48,886 bases of DNA from Gammaproteobacteria bacterium (GCA_003233345.1 QILK01000065.1:1-48886), one strand, 5' to 3'; shown: positions 16,855 to 26,523, numbered from the stretch's first letter. Made by a program: numbers and translations. Notes: generated by a model from the letters alone, not told the origin.

Positions 16855-18637
16855 TAAGGTTATCCTCTCTGCCGTTCACGCTATAGGAACTTGAGGCAGA
16901 TAATAGTTCTGTTTGTTGCATCATTGTTACGGCTTTACTGACCAAGCTATAAGGACGAGCTTTAGCTAAATCGTCAGGTACTTTTTGACCTTCACTAATA
17001 TAACCAATCGGTATCTGCCACTTGATTAGCGTTGACAGTAATCCACCTAAACTTGCAGCTTCATCAATTTTTGTAATTATCGAACCGGAAATATCTAAAT
17101 CCGAATAAGCACTGGCAATCTGATTTAATGCCTGATTTTGAGTATTAGATGACAACACTAGAAATGTTTTCATTTTAAAAGGCACGCTTTTTAGCAGATC
17201 AAACTGTTCCTTCATACGCTTATCACGTTGCCCGATGCCTGGTGTATCAATCAGTATAAGTGGCTTATCGTAGAGATCACTTATGGTTGTCTTGAATGAT
17301 TCGACATCCGAAGGCATATAAACGGGTGTACCTAACATCTTCCCATAGGTCAATATTTGATCTTGAGAGGCCACCCGATAATTATCCATTGACACAAGTA
17401 CGACCTGGTCGCGACCGTGTTTTAATGCGTATCGCGCTGCTAACTTCGCGATAGAAGTTGTCTTACCAACACCGGTTGGGCCAACTAATACCACGACGCC
17501 ACCCGTTTCGATTATATCGGATTCAGAAACTTTCACTTTATGAGCAAGTATCGCCAGTGCTTTCCTCCAACCTTCATTCACATCTGACGACAGTGGCATT
17601 TGTGAAAGTATTTCATGACTAATGTCGGAGCCGATACCGAGTTCGTGCAACCGTGCATAGATCCCCGTGTGTGCTGGATGGATATGAGAAATCCCCATCT
17701 GTTGCGGCTGCTTTATTTGCGTATTCAACAAACCCTTTAACGTATCCAATTCCCGCTTCATCGCCATCACTTCGAGGTCACGTTCCTGTGAACGTTTTTC
17801 TTGAAACATATATTGCTCATTGGGTACTCTCGGCTCTTCACTATTTCCAGACGAGTTTTTAACACCAGTATCTTGTTTTTTTAAACTGCTTTCACTAACC
17901 GATGACCCCTGGAATGCTTTTATACTTTCATTCGCCCGATGAGAAACGGGCGGTTCTGATTTGATCGCAGCATCTTCCGCTGCGTTATTCCTGCCCTGGC
18001 TATTTGACACAGCCTCTTCCGGGGAAACATAAGCAGTTTGATTATTTTGGTTTACGGAACCGTGAACAGTATTCACGTTAGCAACGCTCGGCGTCTGATT
18101 TTGATATTGATCAGGCGTAGGTAACAAACCGCCCTGCGTCTGCTGTGGAAGTAACTGACCAGCGGAATTACTATTTTGAGCGGGACTTACTATATTCTGA
18201 TCAACTGGAATCGCTTGCTGGTATTCCTGCGGCAATACATATTGTGGTGGCTGGTTAGAACGCAAATAGGGAGGCGTGACAATCCCTGAGTTATTTTGAA
18301 CCGGCTTCTGATTTTGAATCGCAGCGGCAATCGGATTTTGCTGTCCAACCTGTTGTCGTGACTGTACCTGCTCGTAATTAAAATCACCGACTTCCTGTAA
18401 ATTAGCATTGGCACTACTCTCTTGTGCCACTTGCTCTTCGAAATTATTTTCAGAACCTGATTTTTCTTTTTCCAGCATAGTTTCAATATAGCTTTCGTCA
18501 TAGTCAATCGCTGATATTATCTCAATACCGTCATCAACCTTTCGGTTTGAAAGAATCACAGCATCAGCACCGTGTTCTTCTCGCACCATTTTAATAGCTT
18601 GTCGCATATCTGGTGCCTTAAACCGTTTTATTTTCAT
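16841..18637 (-). CDS. flhF: Signal-recognition-type GTPase FlhF
   Basis: FlhF marks the cell pole for flagellum assembly. From ATG 18637 the protein has 598 residues. It opens MKIKRFKAPDMRQAIKMVRE (B domain), has a Gln/Asn/Pro-rich disordered stretch of about 200 residues, and ends with an NG GTPase: VVLVGPTGVGKTTSIAKL, DNYRVASQDQI, LILIDTPGIGQRD, ITKIDEAASLGG. A GAGG site lies nine bases before ATG 18637; a TTG 15 bases earlier opens the frame but lacks support. The long linker makes it larger than many FlhF proteins of about 400-500 residues. Confidence 0.95.
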   Translation of the reverse strand: MKIKRFKAPDMRQAIKMVREEHGADAVILSNRKVDDGIEIISAIDYDESYIETMLEKEKSGSENNFEEQVAQESSANANLQEVGDFNYEQVQSRQQVGQQNPIAAAIQNQKPVQNNSGIVTPPYLRSNQPPQYVLPQEYQQAIPVDQNIVSPAQNSNSAGQLLPQQTQGGLLPTPDQYQNQTPSVANVNTVHGSVNQNNQTAYVSPEEAVSNSQGRNNAAEDAAIKSEPPVSHRANESIKAFQGSSVSESSLKKQDTGVKNSSGNSEEPRVPNEQYMFQEKRSQERDLEVMAMKRELDTLKGLLNTQIKQPQQMGISHIHPAHTGIYARLHELGIGSDISHEILSQMPLSSDVNEGWRKALAILAHKVKVSESDIIETGGVVVLVGPTGVGKTTSIAKLAARYALKHGRDQVVLVSMDNYRVASQDQILTYGKMLGTPVYMPSDVESFKTTISDLYDKPLILIDTPGIGQRDKRMKEQFDLLKSVPFKMKTFLVLSSNTQNQALNQIASAYSDLDISGSIITKIDEAASLGGLLSTLIKWQIPIGYISEGQKVPDDLAKARPYSLVSKAVTMMQQTELLSASSSYSVNGREDNLNAHA

Positions 18638-18683
18638 CACTATATTCCTCAATAAATACTAAATACTTTAACCTGGAAATCGA

Positions 18684-20774
18684 CTAACCACTAATTTGCT
18701 GCCCTATTACATGTACCACCTGAATACGCTTATCATCAGGCACTTCGTTATATGCCAACACACTTAAACTGGGGATACTATGTTTTAACATCTTCGCTAA
18801 CCAAAGACGGATCGCGGGTACTGTTAGCAATACTGCAGAATTTCCCCCTGCTTCTACTTGTTGTGTTGCGTTAGCTAATGATTGTTGTAGCTGCTCTGCA
18901 AGGCCCGGTTCAATCGATGGACCGCTCTCAGAAGTTGCTGTAAAGGACTGTTGCAATATCTGTTCCAGTGAAGGATCCAACGTCATTACCAATAGCTGCG
19001 AGTTCATTCCGTTAATTTGCTGCACGATAGAGCGTCCTAACGCTGTTCTTACCGCCGAGGTTAGATAGTTTGCGTCCTGGCTATGAGGGGCGTGCTCCGC
19101 GAGTGTTTCAGCAATTGTACGCATATCTTTAATCGGAATTTTTTCCTCTAGAAGATTCTGTAGAACCTTTAATATTTTGCTGGTCGTCAATAATTCCGTT
19201 GTTAGATCCTCTACAAGTTTTGGGGTAGATTTTGCCAGGACATCGAGCAAGTTTTGGACTTCTTCATGACCTAGTAATTCATAAGCGTGTTGCTGTAACG
19301 TTTGGCTTAAATGCGTCGCAATGACAGTTCCAGGATCAACAACGGTGTAACCTGCGGTTTGTGCCTGTTCTCTTTGTGACGGATCGATCCACAACGCTTC
19401 CAAACCAAAAGCCGGGTCAACCGTCGGCTTACCGGTCACGCTACCGAACACCTGACCTGGATTAATGGCCATTTCCTGATCCGGATTTATCTCCGCCGTT
19501 CCAACAGGCACGCCAAATAACGAGATTCGATAAGCACTTGGATTTAGATCTAGATTATCGCGTATATGAACTGGCTGAATTAGAAAACCCAATTCCTGTG
19601 ACAGTTTTCTTCTCACCCCTTTGACTTTTGGCATCAGGTCGCCACCCTGTTTTTTGTCGACCAAAGAAATAAGCCTATAACCAACCTCAAGTCCGATCAC
19701 ATCGACTGTATGTACATCATCCCAACTAAGATCGGCTTCAACTGGCGGCGGCGGAGGTTCTACTTTTTTAACCTCTTGATTTTGCGCCGTGGAGATATTT
19801 TTTTGAGAAAAGTAGTAAGCCATTCCCCCGCAAACAGCGGCCAGGGTCAAAAAGGCAACATTTGGCATGCCCGGTATTATGCCCATTAATCCGATAATAC
19901 CCGCAGTGATAGTCAGGGCCCTGGGATTTTTAAACAACTGCGATATAACTTGCTCACCTAAATCCTGACTGGTAGAAACTCGGGTAACAATAATTGCAGC
20001 AGCGGTAGAGATGACCAACGAGGGTATTTGTGCGACCAAGCCATCGCCAACGGTTAGCAAGGTATAGTAACGCATTGCTTGCTCGAAACTTAATCCATGT
20101 TGCGATAAGCCAACAGCAAGGCCACCGATTATATTGATAAATAAAATTAGAATTCCGGCAATGGCATCGCCACGCACAAATTTACTGGCCCCATCCATCG
20201 AACCGTAAAAATCTGATTCCGCCCGCACTTCATCGCGTCTTTCGCTGGCTTCTTCCTGAGTGATTACCCCGGCATTCAAATCAGCATCAATTGACATTTG
20301 CTTTCCAGGCAGGGAATCTAATGTAAAACGTGCTGTCACCTCGGCAATTCTTCCAGCGCCTTTAGTCACTACCACAAAATTAATGATGACAAGAATTGAA
20401 AACACAACCAAGCCAACCGCATAGTTACCGCCAATCACGAACTCACCAAACGATGCGATCACTTGACCGGCCGCATCGGGACCCGTATGCCCATCAAGTA
20501 ACACAACACGCGTAGACGCAACATTTAATGCCAGGCGCATCAATGTTGTTATCAGCAGGATCGACGGAAATACGGCAAACTCAAGCGGTTTTAGTACATA
20601 AACAGCAACTAATAGTACGACAAGCGATAACGCGATATTAAACGAGAACAATACATCCAACATTAAAGGTGGGAGCGGCACTATAATCATTGCCAACAAC
20701 GCCATCAGTATCAGAGGAGCAGCAACCCCTCCTCTAGATTTAGCATTTGCATCTACCGTTTCCGCTGTGGACAT
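18684..20774 (-). CDS. flhA: Flagellar export gate protein FlhA
   Basis: FlhA forms the nonameric export gate of the flagellar type III secretion apparatus. The 696-residue protein has about eight membrane helices in its first 330 residues, with the conserved cytoplasmic loop containing VTARFTLDSLPGKQMSID and GAMDGA-like SMDGASKFVRGDA. A large cytoplasmic domain (VKGVRRKLSQELGFLIQPVH) docks substrate-chaperone complexes. Its start is 149 bases from the flhB end, and a sigma-54 promoter is visible in that gap, so flhA-flhF-fleN-fliA may be a separate transcription unit. Confidence 0.97.
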   Translation of the reverse strand: MSTAETVDANAKSRGGVAAPLILMALLAMIIVPLPPLMLDVLFSFNIALSLVVLLVAVYVLKPLEFAVFPSILLITTLMRLALNVASTRVVLLDGHTGPDAAGQVIASFGEFVIGGNYAVGLVVFSILVIINFVVVTKGAGRIAEVTARFTLDSLPGKQMSIDADLNAGVITQEEASERRDEVRAESDFYGSMDGASKFVRGDAIAGILILFINIIGGLAVGLSQHGLSFEQAMRYYTLLTVGDGLVAQIPSLVISTAAAIIVTRVSTSQDLGEQVISQLFKNPRALTITAGIIGLMGIIPGMPNVAFLTLAAVCGGMAYYFSQKNISTAQNQEVKKVEPPPPPVEADLSWDDVHTVDVIGLEVGYRLISLVDKKQGGDLMPKVKGVRRKLSQELGFLIQPVHIRDNLDLNPSAYRISLFGVPVGTAEINPDQEMAINPGQVFGSVTGKPTVDPAFGLEALWIDPSQREQAQTAGYTVVDPGTVIATHLSQTLQQHAYELLGHEEVQNLLDVLAKSTPKLVEDLTTELLTTSKILKVLQNLLEEKIPIKDMRTIAETLAEHAPHSQDANYLTSAVRTALGRSIVQQINGMNSQLLVMTLDPSLEQILQQSFTATSESGPSIEPGLAEQLQQSLANATQQVEAGGNSAVLLTVPAIRLWLAKMLKHSIPSLSVLAYNEVPDDKRIQVVHVIGQQISG

Positions 20775-20854
20775 AGCAACTCAACATATAGTAATGTTAT
20801 TTTAAAAGCATGAAGTCAAGTTAACGACTCATCTCGATAAACTATATGGCTAGG

Positions 20855-20870
20855 TGCAAATATTGTACCT
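20855..20870 (-). promoter_or_regulatory. Sigma-54 promoter candidate for flhA
   Basis: On the minus strand AGGTACAATATTTGCA has GG and GC 10 bases apart, as required for -24/-12 elements (consensus TGGCAC-N5-TTGC). It is about 80 bases upstream of the flhA start, in the flhB-flhA gap. Confidence 0.6.
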
Positions 20871-20923
20871 TTTAACAACAAGAGGTTATTGAAATTAGTC
20901 GACCTATATTGCAGAATGATGTT

Positions 20924-22090
20924 TCACTCATTTTTTTTATGGCGTTTATTTACCAAGTCAACAAATTCATCAGGGATATCAAATTTACGCGGTTTTTTCG
21001 GGGGTTTGCTACCAATATTTATATCTCTTAACTGGAATATATAGGCCAGTATTTGTGCGACAGCAAAATATAATCCATGCGGTATTTCTCGATTAACTTC
21101 TGTTGTAAAATAGAGCGCCCGCGCTAAAAGAGGCGCCTCAAATATCGGCACACTATTTTTCTTTGCGACTTCTCGAATACGAAATGAAATTAGATCCGCA
21201 CCCTTGGCAACAACAATAGGTGCTGCTGCTCCTGCGGTATCATATTTTAGCGCGATCGCAAAATGGGTCGGGTTGGTGACAACAACGTCTGCCATTGGAA
21301 CTTCTTCCATCATCCTTTTATTAGACATTTCCTGCTGTACCTGGCGTATACGCCCCTTTACTTCCGGATCGCCTTCAGTACTCTTATGCTCATCCTTAAT
21401 TTCCTGTTTGCTCATTTTTAACTGCTTGTTATGCTGTACAATTTGAAACGGCACATCAATTGCGGCAATCAACAACGTACTTACGCTTAAAAGTAAAAAT
21501 AGCCATCCGATTATTTCCATTGATTTAAAAATGGCATACTTGTACCCCAATGAACCTAGCGCGAGCAGATCTGAGATATAATGAAATATGAAGAATACCG
21601 CAACAGATCCTATTAAGGCTACTTTTGCTATTGATTTTACCAGCTCCATCAGACCTTTGACTGAAAATATTCTTTTTAATCCTTTCATAGGATTAATCTT
21701 ATTGAATTTTGGCAACGCCGATTTAGCTGAAAAAGCCCAACCACCTATTAGCATCGGAGTCACAATAGCAGCGACTAGCAAAACCAACATAAACGGAATA
21801 ATTAAATCAAACATATTCCCGAGCGCTGAGCCGACAGCGATAATAATATCCTCATTGCCCGAATATAGTATTTTTCTATCAATCACCAAACCTCTCTGAA
21901 TCAATTGCGATAATCCACTTCCTAAATCTTTCCCCATAACGATTAAGGCAATAGAGGATGTTAGTAAAATCATGGATGTCGAAAATTCTTTAGAACGCGG
22001 AGCCTGGCCTTTCTTTTTTGACTGTTCACGTTTTTTCGGTGTCGGTTCTTCGGTTTTTTCTTGAGATTCGCCTTGGCTGGACTCTGACAT
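20924..22090 (-). CDS. flhB: Flagellar export switch protein FlhB
   Basis: FlhB switches export from rod/hook to filament substrates after self-cleavage. The 388-residue protein has a charged N-terminus (QEKTEEPTPKKREQSKKKGQ), four membrane helices (about residues 40-210) and a cytoplasmic domain with the autocleavage motif NPTH at residues 273-276, followed by FAIALKYD. It lies four bases after fliR. The terminal Lys/Pro-rich tail is ordinary for the family. Confidence 0.97.
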   Translation of the reverse strand: MSESSQGESQEKTEEPTPKKREQSKKKGQAPRSKEFSTSMILLTSSIALIVMGKDLGSGLSQLIQRGLVIDRKILYSGNEDIIIAVGSALGNMFDLIIPFMLVLLVAAIVTPMLIGGWAFSAKSALPKFNKINPMKGLKRIFSVKGLMELVKSIAKVALIGSVAVFFIFHYISDLLALGSLGYKYAIFKSMEIIGWLFLLLSVSTLLIAAIDVPFQIVQHNKQLKMSKQEIKDEHKSTEGDPEVKGRIRQVQQEMSNKRMMEEVPMADVVVTNPTHFAIALKYDTAGAAAPIVVAKGADLISFRIREVAKKNSVPIFEAPLLARALYFTTEVNREIPHGLYFAVAQILAYIFQLRDINIGSKPPKKPRKFDIPDEFVDLVNKRHKKNE

Positions 22091-22094
22091 AGCG

Positions 22095-22871
22095 TTAAGT
22101 CTTTAGAATAGTCTGAATTGTATTAAACGAATCCATAACAAGTTCGGTAAATCTTGGTAGTAGATTAGGTAATGTTAACATTATTATTATAACGCCAGCC
22201 GCCAGTGTCGTTGGAAACCCGACCGCAAAAATATTCATCTGCGGTGCCGAGCGGGTCATCACCCCAAAACCGATATTGATCAGGGTAATCGTTACCATAC
22301 AAGGCAGTGCAATCAGTAACGCGCCAACATACATTTTTCCGCCCCACAACACCACGCCAAATATTTCGTTAACTGAAACACCACTTTGCGTCACTGATAC
22401 CAGAGAAAAACTTTCGACTAGAATTTTTATCGCGACCAGATGCCCATCCATAGCAAAAAACAATAAGGTACCGATAATAAGATAAAATTTACTGACAATC
22501 GGCACACTAACCCCCGTTGCCGGGTCGAGAAAAGAGGCGAACCCCAAGCCCATCGTCAATGCTACGCTGTTACCGGCTATGATCAGCGAGCTAAAAGCGA
22601 GCTGAAGCATAAAACCAATGACAAGTCCGATTAACATCTGTTCGACAAACATCAGCATACCAGCAAAAGAAAATGGCTCAACAGCCGGTATATGGGAAAT
22701 ATAAGGTTGAGCGACAACCGTCAGTATAAGTGCGAGCGCCAGACGATGAACAACAAATAGTATATTTTTTGCCCCAAAAATGGGTGCCGCCATTAGCATG
22801 GCAGAGATCCGCACAAACGGCCAAAAATAAACGCCGACTAATCCTGATATTTCAGCAATACTTAACGTCAT
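22095..22871 (-). CDS. fliR: Flagellar export channel protein FliR
   Basis: FliR joins FliP and FliQ in the core export channel. The 258-residue protein is highly hydrophobic, with about six membrane helices; family features include FVRISAMLMAAPIFG, ALTMGLGFASFLDPATG and the late NIFAVGFP segment. It lies 58 bases after fliQ and four before flhB, in the usual fliPQR-flhB order. Confidence 0.95.
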   Translation of the reverse strand: MTLSIAEISGLVGVYFWPFVRISAMLMAAPIFGAKNILFVVHRLALALILTVVAQPYISHIPAVEPFSFAGMLMFVEQMLIGLVIGFMLQLAFSSLIIAGNSVALTMGLGFASFLDPATGVSVPIVSKFYLIIGTLLFFAMDGHLVAIKILVESFSLVSVTQSGVSVNEIFGVVLWGGKMYVGALLIALPCMVTITLINIGFGVMTRSAPQMNIFAVGFPTTLAAGVIIIMLTLPNLLPRFTELVMDSFNTIQTILKT

Positions 22872-22929
22872 AACTGTATCACACGGTAATTTGCTTTCAG
22901 TTTCATCGTCAGCACCAAAACATTAATCG

Positions 22930-23199
22930 TTAGCCGATTATTTCAGGAATCATTTCGAATATTCTTTGTGTAAACTCGACCATTATATTTAACATCCAGC
23001 CACCGGCGTAGGTTAACACAAGTGCAAGCACTATCAATTTGGGGACAAAACTCAGCGTCATTTCGTTAATCGACGTCGCCGCCTGAAACATACCAATCAG
23101 CACACCAATCACTAACACCGAAATCAATATCGGTGCTGATATCAACGTGGTTACCTTTAATGCTTCCTGCCCTATCGATACGACAAAATCAGGTGTCAT
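22930..23199 (-). CDS. fliQ: Flagellar export channel protein FliQ
   Basis: An 89-residue protein with two membrane helices (residues about 16-38 and 50-72), the normal FliQ size. It contains the conserved GMFQAATSINEMTLSFVPK segment. It packs around the FliP5-FliR core of the export channel. A GGAG ribosome site precedes it, and it is nine bases after fliP. Confidence 0.96.
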   Translation of the reverse strand: MTPDFVVSIGQEALKVTTLISAPILISVLVIGVLIGMFQAATSINEMTLSFVPKLIVLALVLTYAGGWMLNIMVEFTQRIFEMIPEIIG

Positions 23200-23208
23200 T
23201 CTCCCTCC

Positions 23209-23955
23209 TTAAACTGCAAAACTCTTTGCTAGAGTGGCCATAATCAACGCCCAACCGTCGACTAATACAAACAACATGAGCTTAAACGGTAACGCAACCA
23301 ACATAGGTGACAACATCATCATTCCCATCGACATCAGTATACTCGCGACTACTAAATCGATAACAATAAAGGGTATAAAGATTAAAAAACCTATCTGGAA
23401 CGCCGTTTTTAACTCACTGGTGATAAACGCTGGAATTAAAACCGTAAAAGGTGCATCGCCAGCCGTCGCTATTTTTTTTGATTTAGAAAGACTGAGAAAT
23501 AAATTGAGATCATTCTGACGTGTCTGCTTTAGCATAAATTTTTTAAACGGCGCTTTTGCCTTTTCGAAAGCCTCCTGTTCGTTAATTTTTCCATCAAGAA
23601 AAGGCTTGATACTATTATTATAAGTCGCCTCTAGTACCGGTGACATTACAAAAAAACTTAGGAACAAAGAAAGCCCAACCAATATTTGGGTCGAAGGTGT
23701 TTGCGGTGTACCCAGTGCCTGCCGAAGTATTGATAGCACAATAATTATTCTGGCAAATGAAGTCATCATCATTGCGATCGCGGGCAAAAACACCAACGCG
23801 GTCATGATAAACAATATTTTTATCGATACCGAATAGGTCTCGCCCCCTGACTTATTTGGTACACTGTTAACAATGTCGATACTGCCGGCGGCATAGGCAT
23901 TACCCGCCACCCCAAGAACAAGCGCTACCACACTCAGCCAGATGTAACGTTTCAC
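23209..23955 (-). CDS. fliP: Flagellar export channel protein FliP
   Basis: FliP forms the pentameric part of the export channel. The 248-residue precursor has a cleavable signal peptide (residues 1-22, ending GNAYA), as is usual for FliP. Then come the conserved FARIIIVLSILRQALGTPQTP and the late GMMMLSPMLVALPFKLMLFV helix. The ATG overlaps the fliO stop by four bases, indicating coupling. Confidence 0.97.
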   Translation of the reverse strand: MKRYIWLSVVALVLGVAGNAYAAGSIDIVNSVPNKSGGETYSVSIKILFIMTALVFLPAIAMMMTSFARIIIVLSILRQALGTPQTPSTQILVGLSLFLSFFVMSPVLEATYNNSIKPFLDGKINEQEAFEKAKAPFKKFMLKQTRQNDLNLFLSLSKSKKIATAGDAPFTVLIPAFITSELKTAFQIGFLIFIPFIVIDLVVASILMSMGMMMLSPMLVALPFKLMLFVLVDGWALIMATLAKSFAV

Positions 23956-24437
23956 TGGTCTTCTCCACGTTTTAACATCTGCTTGACCTTATCGCCGAGT
24001 ATCGACCCAAAATTTTCGTTAACCGGCTCAACCTCGATTTTTTCCTTTAAAACATGCAAGGTTCTCACTGAACCGGGAGCGACGCCGAGTATAATTTGCT
24101 CGCTACCCACCTCTACAAGCACTAATTTTTCTCTTGCGCCAAGGCTAACACCGCCGATAACTTTTATTTGATTATTGGCAGTCGTGTTCATTTTTCCGAG
24201 TCGTTTTAGCAACCACAAGACAACAACGATAGAGATAATAACAACTATAAAACCAGAAAACAGTTGAAATAAATCAGGCCCAGGGAGGTCAGAGGCTATT
24301 TTTGTTTTAGCAATATCAGCGCTTGGAGCCGATAGAATTTTTGCTTCACTCGCAAGCAATCCTGTGGTTAGCAGGGAGCAGCAAGCCATACTAAAACGGG
24401 AGATACTGTGGTAGGTTTTTTTTCTATCCATCGCCAT
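23952..24437 (-). CDS. fliO: Flagellar export assembly protein FliO
   Basis: FliO helps assemble the FliP complex. The 161-residue protein has an N-terminal hydrophobic segment that may be a signal peptide (CCSLLTTGLLASEA), a transmembrane helix near residues 57-78 (LFQLFSGFIVVIISIVVVLW), and the cytoplasmic LKRLGK ... VSLGAREKLVLVEVGSEQIILGV motif that defines the family. Starts at ATG 24437 or 24431 are possible. It sits in the canonical place between fliN and fliP. Confidence 0.92.
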   Translation of the reverse strand: MAMDRKKTYHSISRFSMACCSLLTTGLLASEAKILSAPSADIAKTKIASDLPGPDLFQLFSGFIVVIISIVVVLWLLKRLGKMNTTANNQIKVIGGVSLGAREKLVLVEVGSEQIILGVAPGSVRTLHVLKEKIEVEPVNENFGSILGDKVKQMLKRGEDQ

Positions 24438-24438
24438 T

Positions 24439-24855
24439 TCATTTAAGTTTTCTTACCCGCTCTGCGGGACTGATGACATCCGTTAACCTTATTCCAAATT
24501 TTTCATTGACTACGACGACCTCTCCATGGGCAATCAAGGTACCATTGACCAACACATCCATCGGCTCACCAGCCAGACGATCAAGCTCGACGACCGAACC
24601 CTGGTTTAACTGCAGTAAATTTCGGATACTGACCTGTGTTCTACCTATCTCCATTGACAAGGCGACTGGCACATCAAGAATAACATCCAGGTTGACATCG
24701 ACAGGTGTACTGGATTCATCATTGAGATTTTGAAATTCAGCTGCCTGATAATTTTCACCTTGATTATTAGTCTCGGCGAGGCCCTTTTCCGCCTCGTCCT
24801 GTTCGTTCAGTGCCGAATCCCAATCTGGTTCAGCACCATCTGTTTCACTACTCAT
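24439..24855 (-). CDS. fliN: Flagellar motor switch protein FliN
   Basis: FliN forms the bottom of the C-ring and binds FliH and CheY-P. The 138-residue protein has an acidic, low-complexity N-terminal half and a SpoA domain (DVPVALSMEIGRTQVSIRNLL, then NQGSVVELDRLAGEPMDVLVNG, EVVVVNEKFGIRLTDV). Its ATG overlaps the fliM stop by four bases. Confidence 0.97.
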   Translation of the reverse strand: MSSETDGAEPDWDSALNEQDEAEKGLAETNNQGENYQAAEFQNLNDESSTPVDVNLDVILDVPVALSMEIGRTQVSIRNLLQLNQGSVVELDRLAGEPMDVLVNGTLIAHGEVVVVNEKFGIRLTDVISPAERVRKLK

Positions 24856-25865
24856 TTTTTCCTTCCTGTAGCAGTTTTTGACATTCTACTTAACTGCGTT
24901 ATGCGTCCTTCTATCTTGATTGCATTCATACCTTTATGTATCCCATACCGACCCGTCATAATAGGAATATCCTCTACCATAACATTGACTAGCTCCGGAA
25001 TATCGACTGGAATAACATCACCTGGTTGTAAATCAACTATATCTCTTAACGTCAGTTCAACATCAATCAAATCCGCTTTAACATTTACCTTCGCTTCACA
25101 CATCTCATCTTGAAGTGACTGCGACCACCGGTCATCTCGTTCCGCCTGATCGCTCTGCAAACCAGCATCTAAATGATCCCGAATAGGTTCGATCATTGAA
25201 TAGGGAAAAGTAACATGTAAATCGCCACCACCACCCTCAAGATCGATTCTAAATGACGAAACCACTACAACCTCTGTCGGGCTTACAATATTGGCGAATT
25301 GAGGATTTACCTCAGAATTGATAAACTCAAAATCCAGATTTATAACCGGTTCCCACGATTTGCGTAAATCTTTGTACACTTGGGATAACATCATTTGAAT
25401 CACTCGGTTCTCTGTTGGCGTAAACTCCCGACCCTCAATTTTAGTATGATATTTACCTTCGCCACCAAAAAAATTATCGACAATTATAAAGACCAGGTTA
25501 GGGTCTATCACAAATAACGCAGTACCGCGCAATGGATTAACTTTGGTAAGATTCAGGCTGGTAGGTACAAACAAACTATGTATATACTCACCGAATTTCA
25601 TCATCTGTACGCCACCCGCTGCGATTTCGGCTGAACGTCTTAACATATTAAATAAACTGATACGAAAATATCTCGAAAACCGTTCATTAATCATTTCCAG
25701 CGTTGGAAGCCTTCCTCGTACTATCCTGTCCTGGCTGCCAAAATCGTACGATGATGCTTCACCATCAGCCAAAACGTCTTCTGCATCTGTATCAACATCG
25801 CCACTGCCTACCCCATGCAGAAGCGCATCGATTTCTTCTTGAGATAATAAGTCGTTTATTGACAC
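24852..25865 (-). CDS. fliM: Flagellar motor switch protein FliM
   Basis: FliM is the C-ring component that first receives CheY-P. The 337-residue protein begins with the CheY-binding peptide LLSQEEIDALLHG, then a middle domain (RGRLPTLEMINERFSRYFR; GEYIHSLFVPTSLNLTKV) and a C-terminal SpoA domain that ends KGMNAIKIEGRI. One base separates it from fliL upstream and it overlaps fliN downstream. Confidence 0.97.
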   Translation of the reverse strand: MSINDLLSQEEIDALLHGVGSGDVDTDAEDVLADGEASSYDFGSQDRIVRGRLPTLEMINERFSRYFRISLFNMLRRSAEIAAGGVQMMKFGEYIHSLFVPTSLNLTKVNPLRGTALFVIDPNLVFIIVDNFFGGEGKYHTKIEGREFTPTENRVIQMMLSQVYKDLRKSWEPVINLDFEFINSEVNPQFANIVSPTEVVVVSSFRIDLEGGGGDLHVTFPYSMIEPIRDHLDAGLQSDQAERDDRWSQSLQDEMCEAKVNVKADLIDVELTLRDIVDLQPGDVIPVDIPELVNVMVEDIPIMTGRYGIHKGMNAIKIEGRITQLSRMSKTATGRKK

Positions 25866-25866
25866 A

Positions 25867-26523
25867 CTATTGCCCTACGATACTCGGTAGGTACACCGCT
25901 TCAACAAGCGGCTTCCCGACCAGAGTGGTTAATTCTTCACGAATGATCTTTAACGCTTGTGACTGCAGTTTCTTTTTTCCTTCTACCGTGCGTAGCTCAG
26001 TAAATTTCTGGCTACTGAATAATAGTACTAAGTGGTGACGTATCACTGGCAAGTGTTTTTTCACTTCTTCAATATCGCCTGAGCTATAGGTCATCATCGC
26101 GACTGATACCTGCAAAAATCTTACATTAGCGTCACCGCTTAGATTAACTACCACGGGCTTTGTTAGCTCATGATAAAACGGCGTCTTAATTTTACCGGAT
26201 TTTTTCTTAGCCTTTCCATCCGATTTTTCATCCTTTTTCTTTACCTTCTTTTTTTTCTTCTTTTTCTTTTTCTTCTTTTTTTTCTTTTTTTTCTTTACCA
26301 CACTTTCCTCTTCGTCTTCACTTTCCTCATCCGACATTTCCTCGCTTTCGTCTGCTTCAGTCGTATTCGCACTGGCACCTTTCATTATCACTACAGTAGT
26401 CGCAATACTGCCTACCAATAGTATTAAACCTAGCATAGTGATTATCAGTATTTTAAATACATTACCTTTAGGCTTAACTTCACTCGCAACATCAAGCTCT
26501 AAATCATCTTCAATATTTGCCAT
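25867..26523 (-). CDS. fliL: Flagellar basal body protein FliL with a poly-lysine linker
   Basis: FliL is a single-pass membrane protein around the stator that supports torque and stator stability. The 218-residue protein has a transmembrane helix near residues 22-46, then an acidic segment (EADESEEMSDEESEDEEES), a run of 17 lysines, further Lys-rich sequence, and the conserved FliL domain (FYHELTKPVVVNLSGD ... VKKHLPVIRHHLVLLFSSQ). The charged block lies where other FliL proteins have a short linker, so it is most likely periplasmic. Length is above the usual 150-180 residues for this reason. It leads the fliLMNOPQR-flhB group, behind a sigma-54 promoter. Confidence 0.94.
   Translation of the reverse strand: MANIEDDLELDVASEVKPKGNVFKILIITMLGLILLVGSIATTVVIMKGASANTTEADESEEMSDEESEDEEESVVKKKKKKKKKKKKKKKKKVKKKDEKSDGKAKKKSGKIKTPFYHELTKPVVVNLSGDANVRFLQVSVAMMTYSSGDIEEVKKHLPVIRHHLVLLFSSQKFTELRTVEGKKKLQSQALKIIREELTTLVGKPLVEAVYLPSIVGQ
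26245..26295 (-). repeat. Poly-lysine codon run inside fliL (17 codons)
   Basis: Seventeen AAA/AAG codons in a row on the minus strand form a purine-only tract of 51 bases, extended by GTA and three more Lys codons. The mixing of AAA and AAG is consistent with selection for the lysines, although such tracts are prone to slippage. Confidence 0.95.

Noticed and set aside
26245-26295. The poly-lysine run as a sequencing error or frameshift in fliL
   Set aside because: The frame continues correctly into the conserved FliL domain on one side and the acidic block and membrane helix on the other, and the tract mixes AAA and AAG codons.
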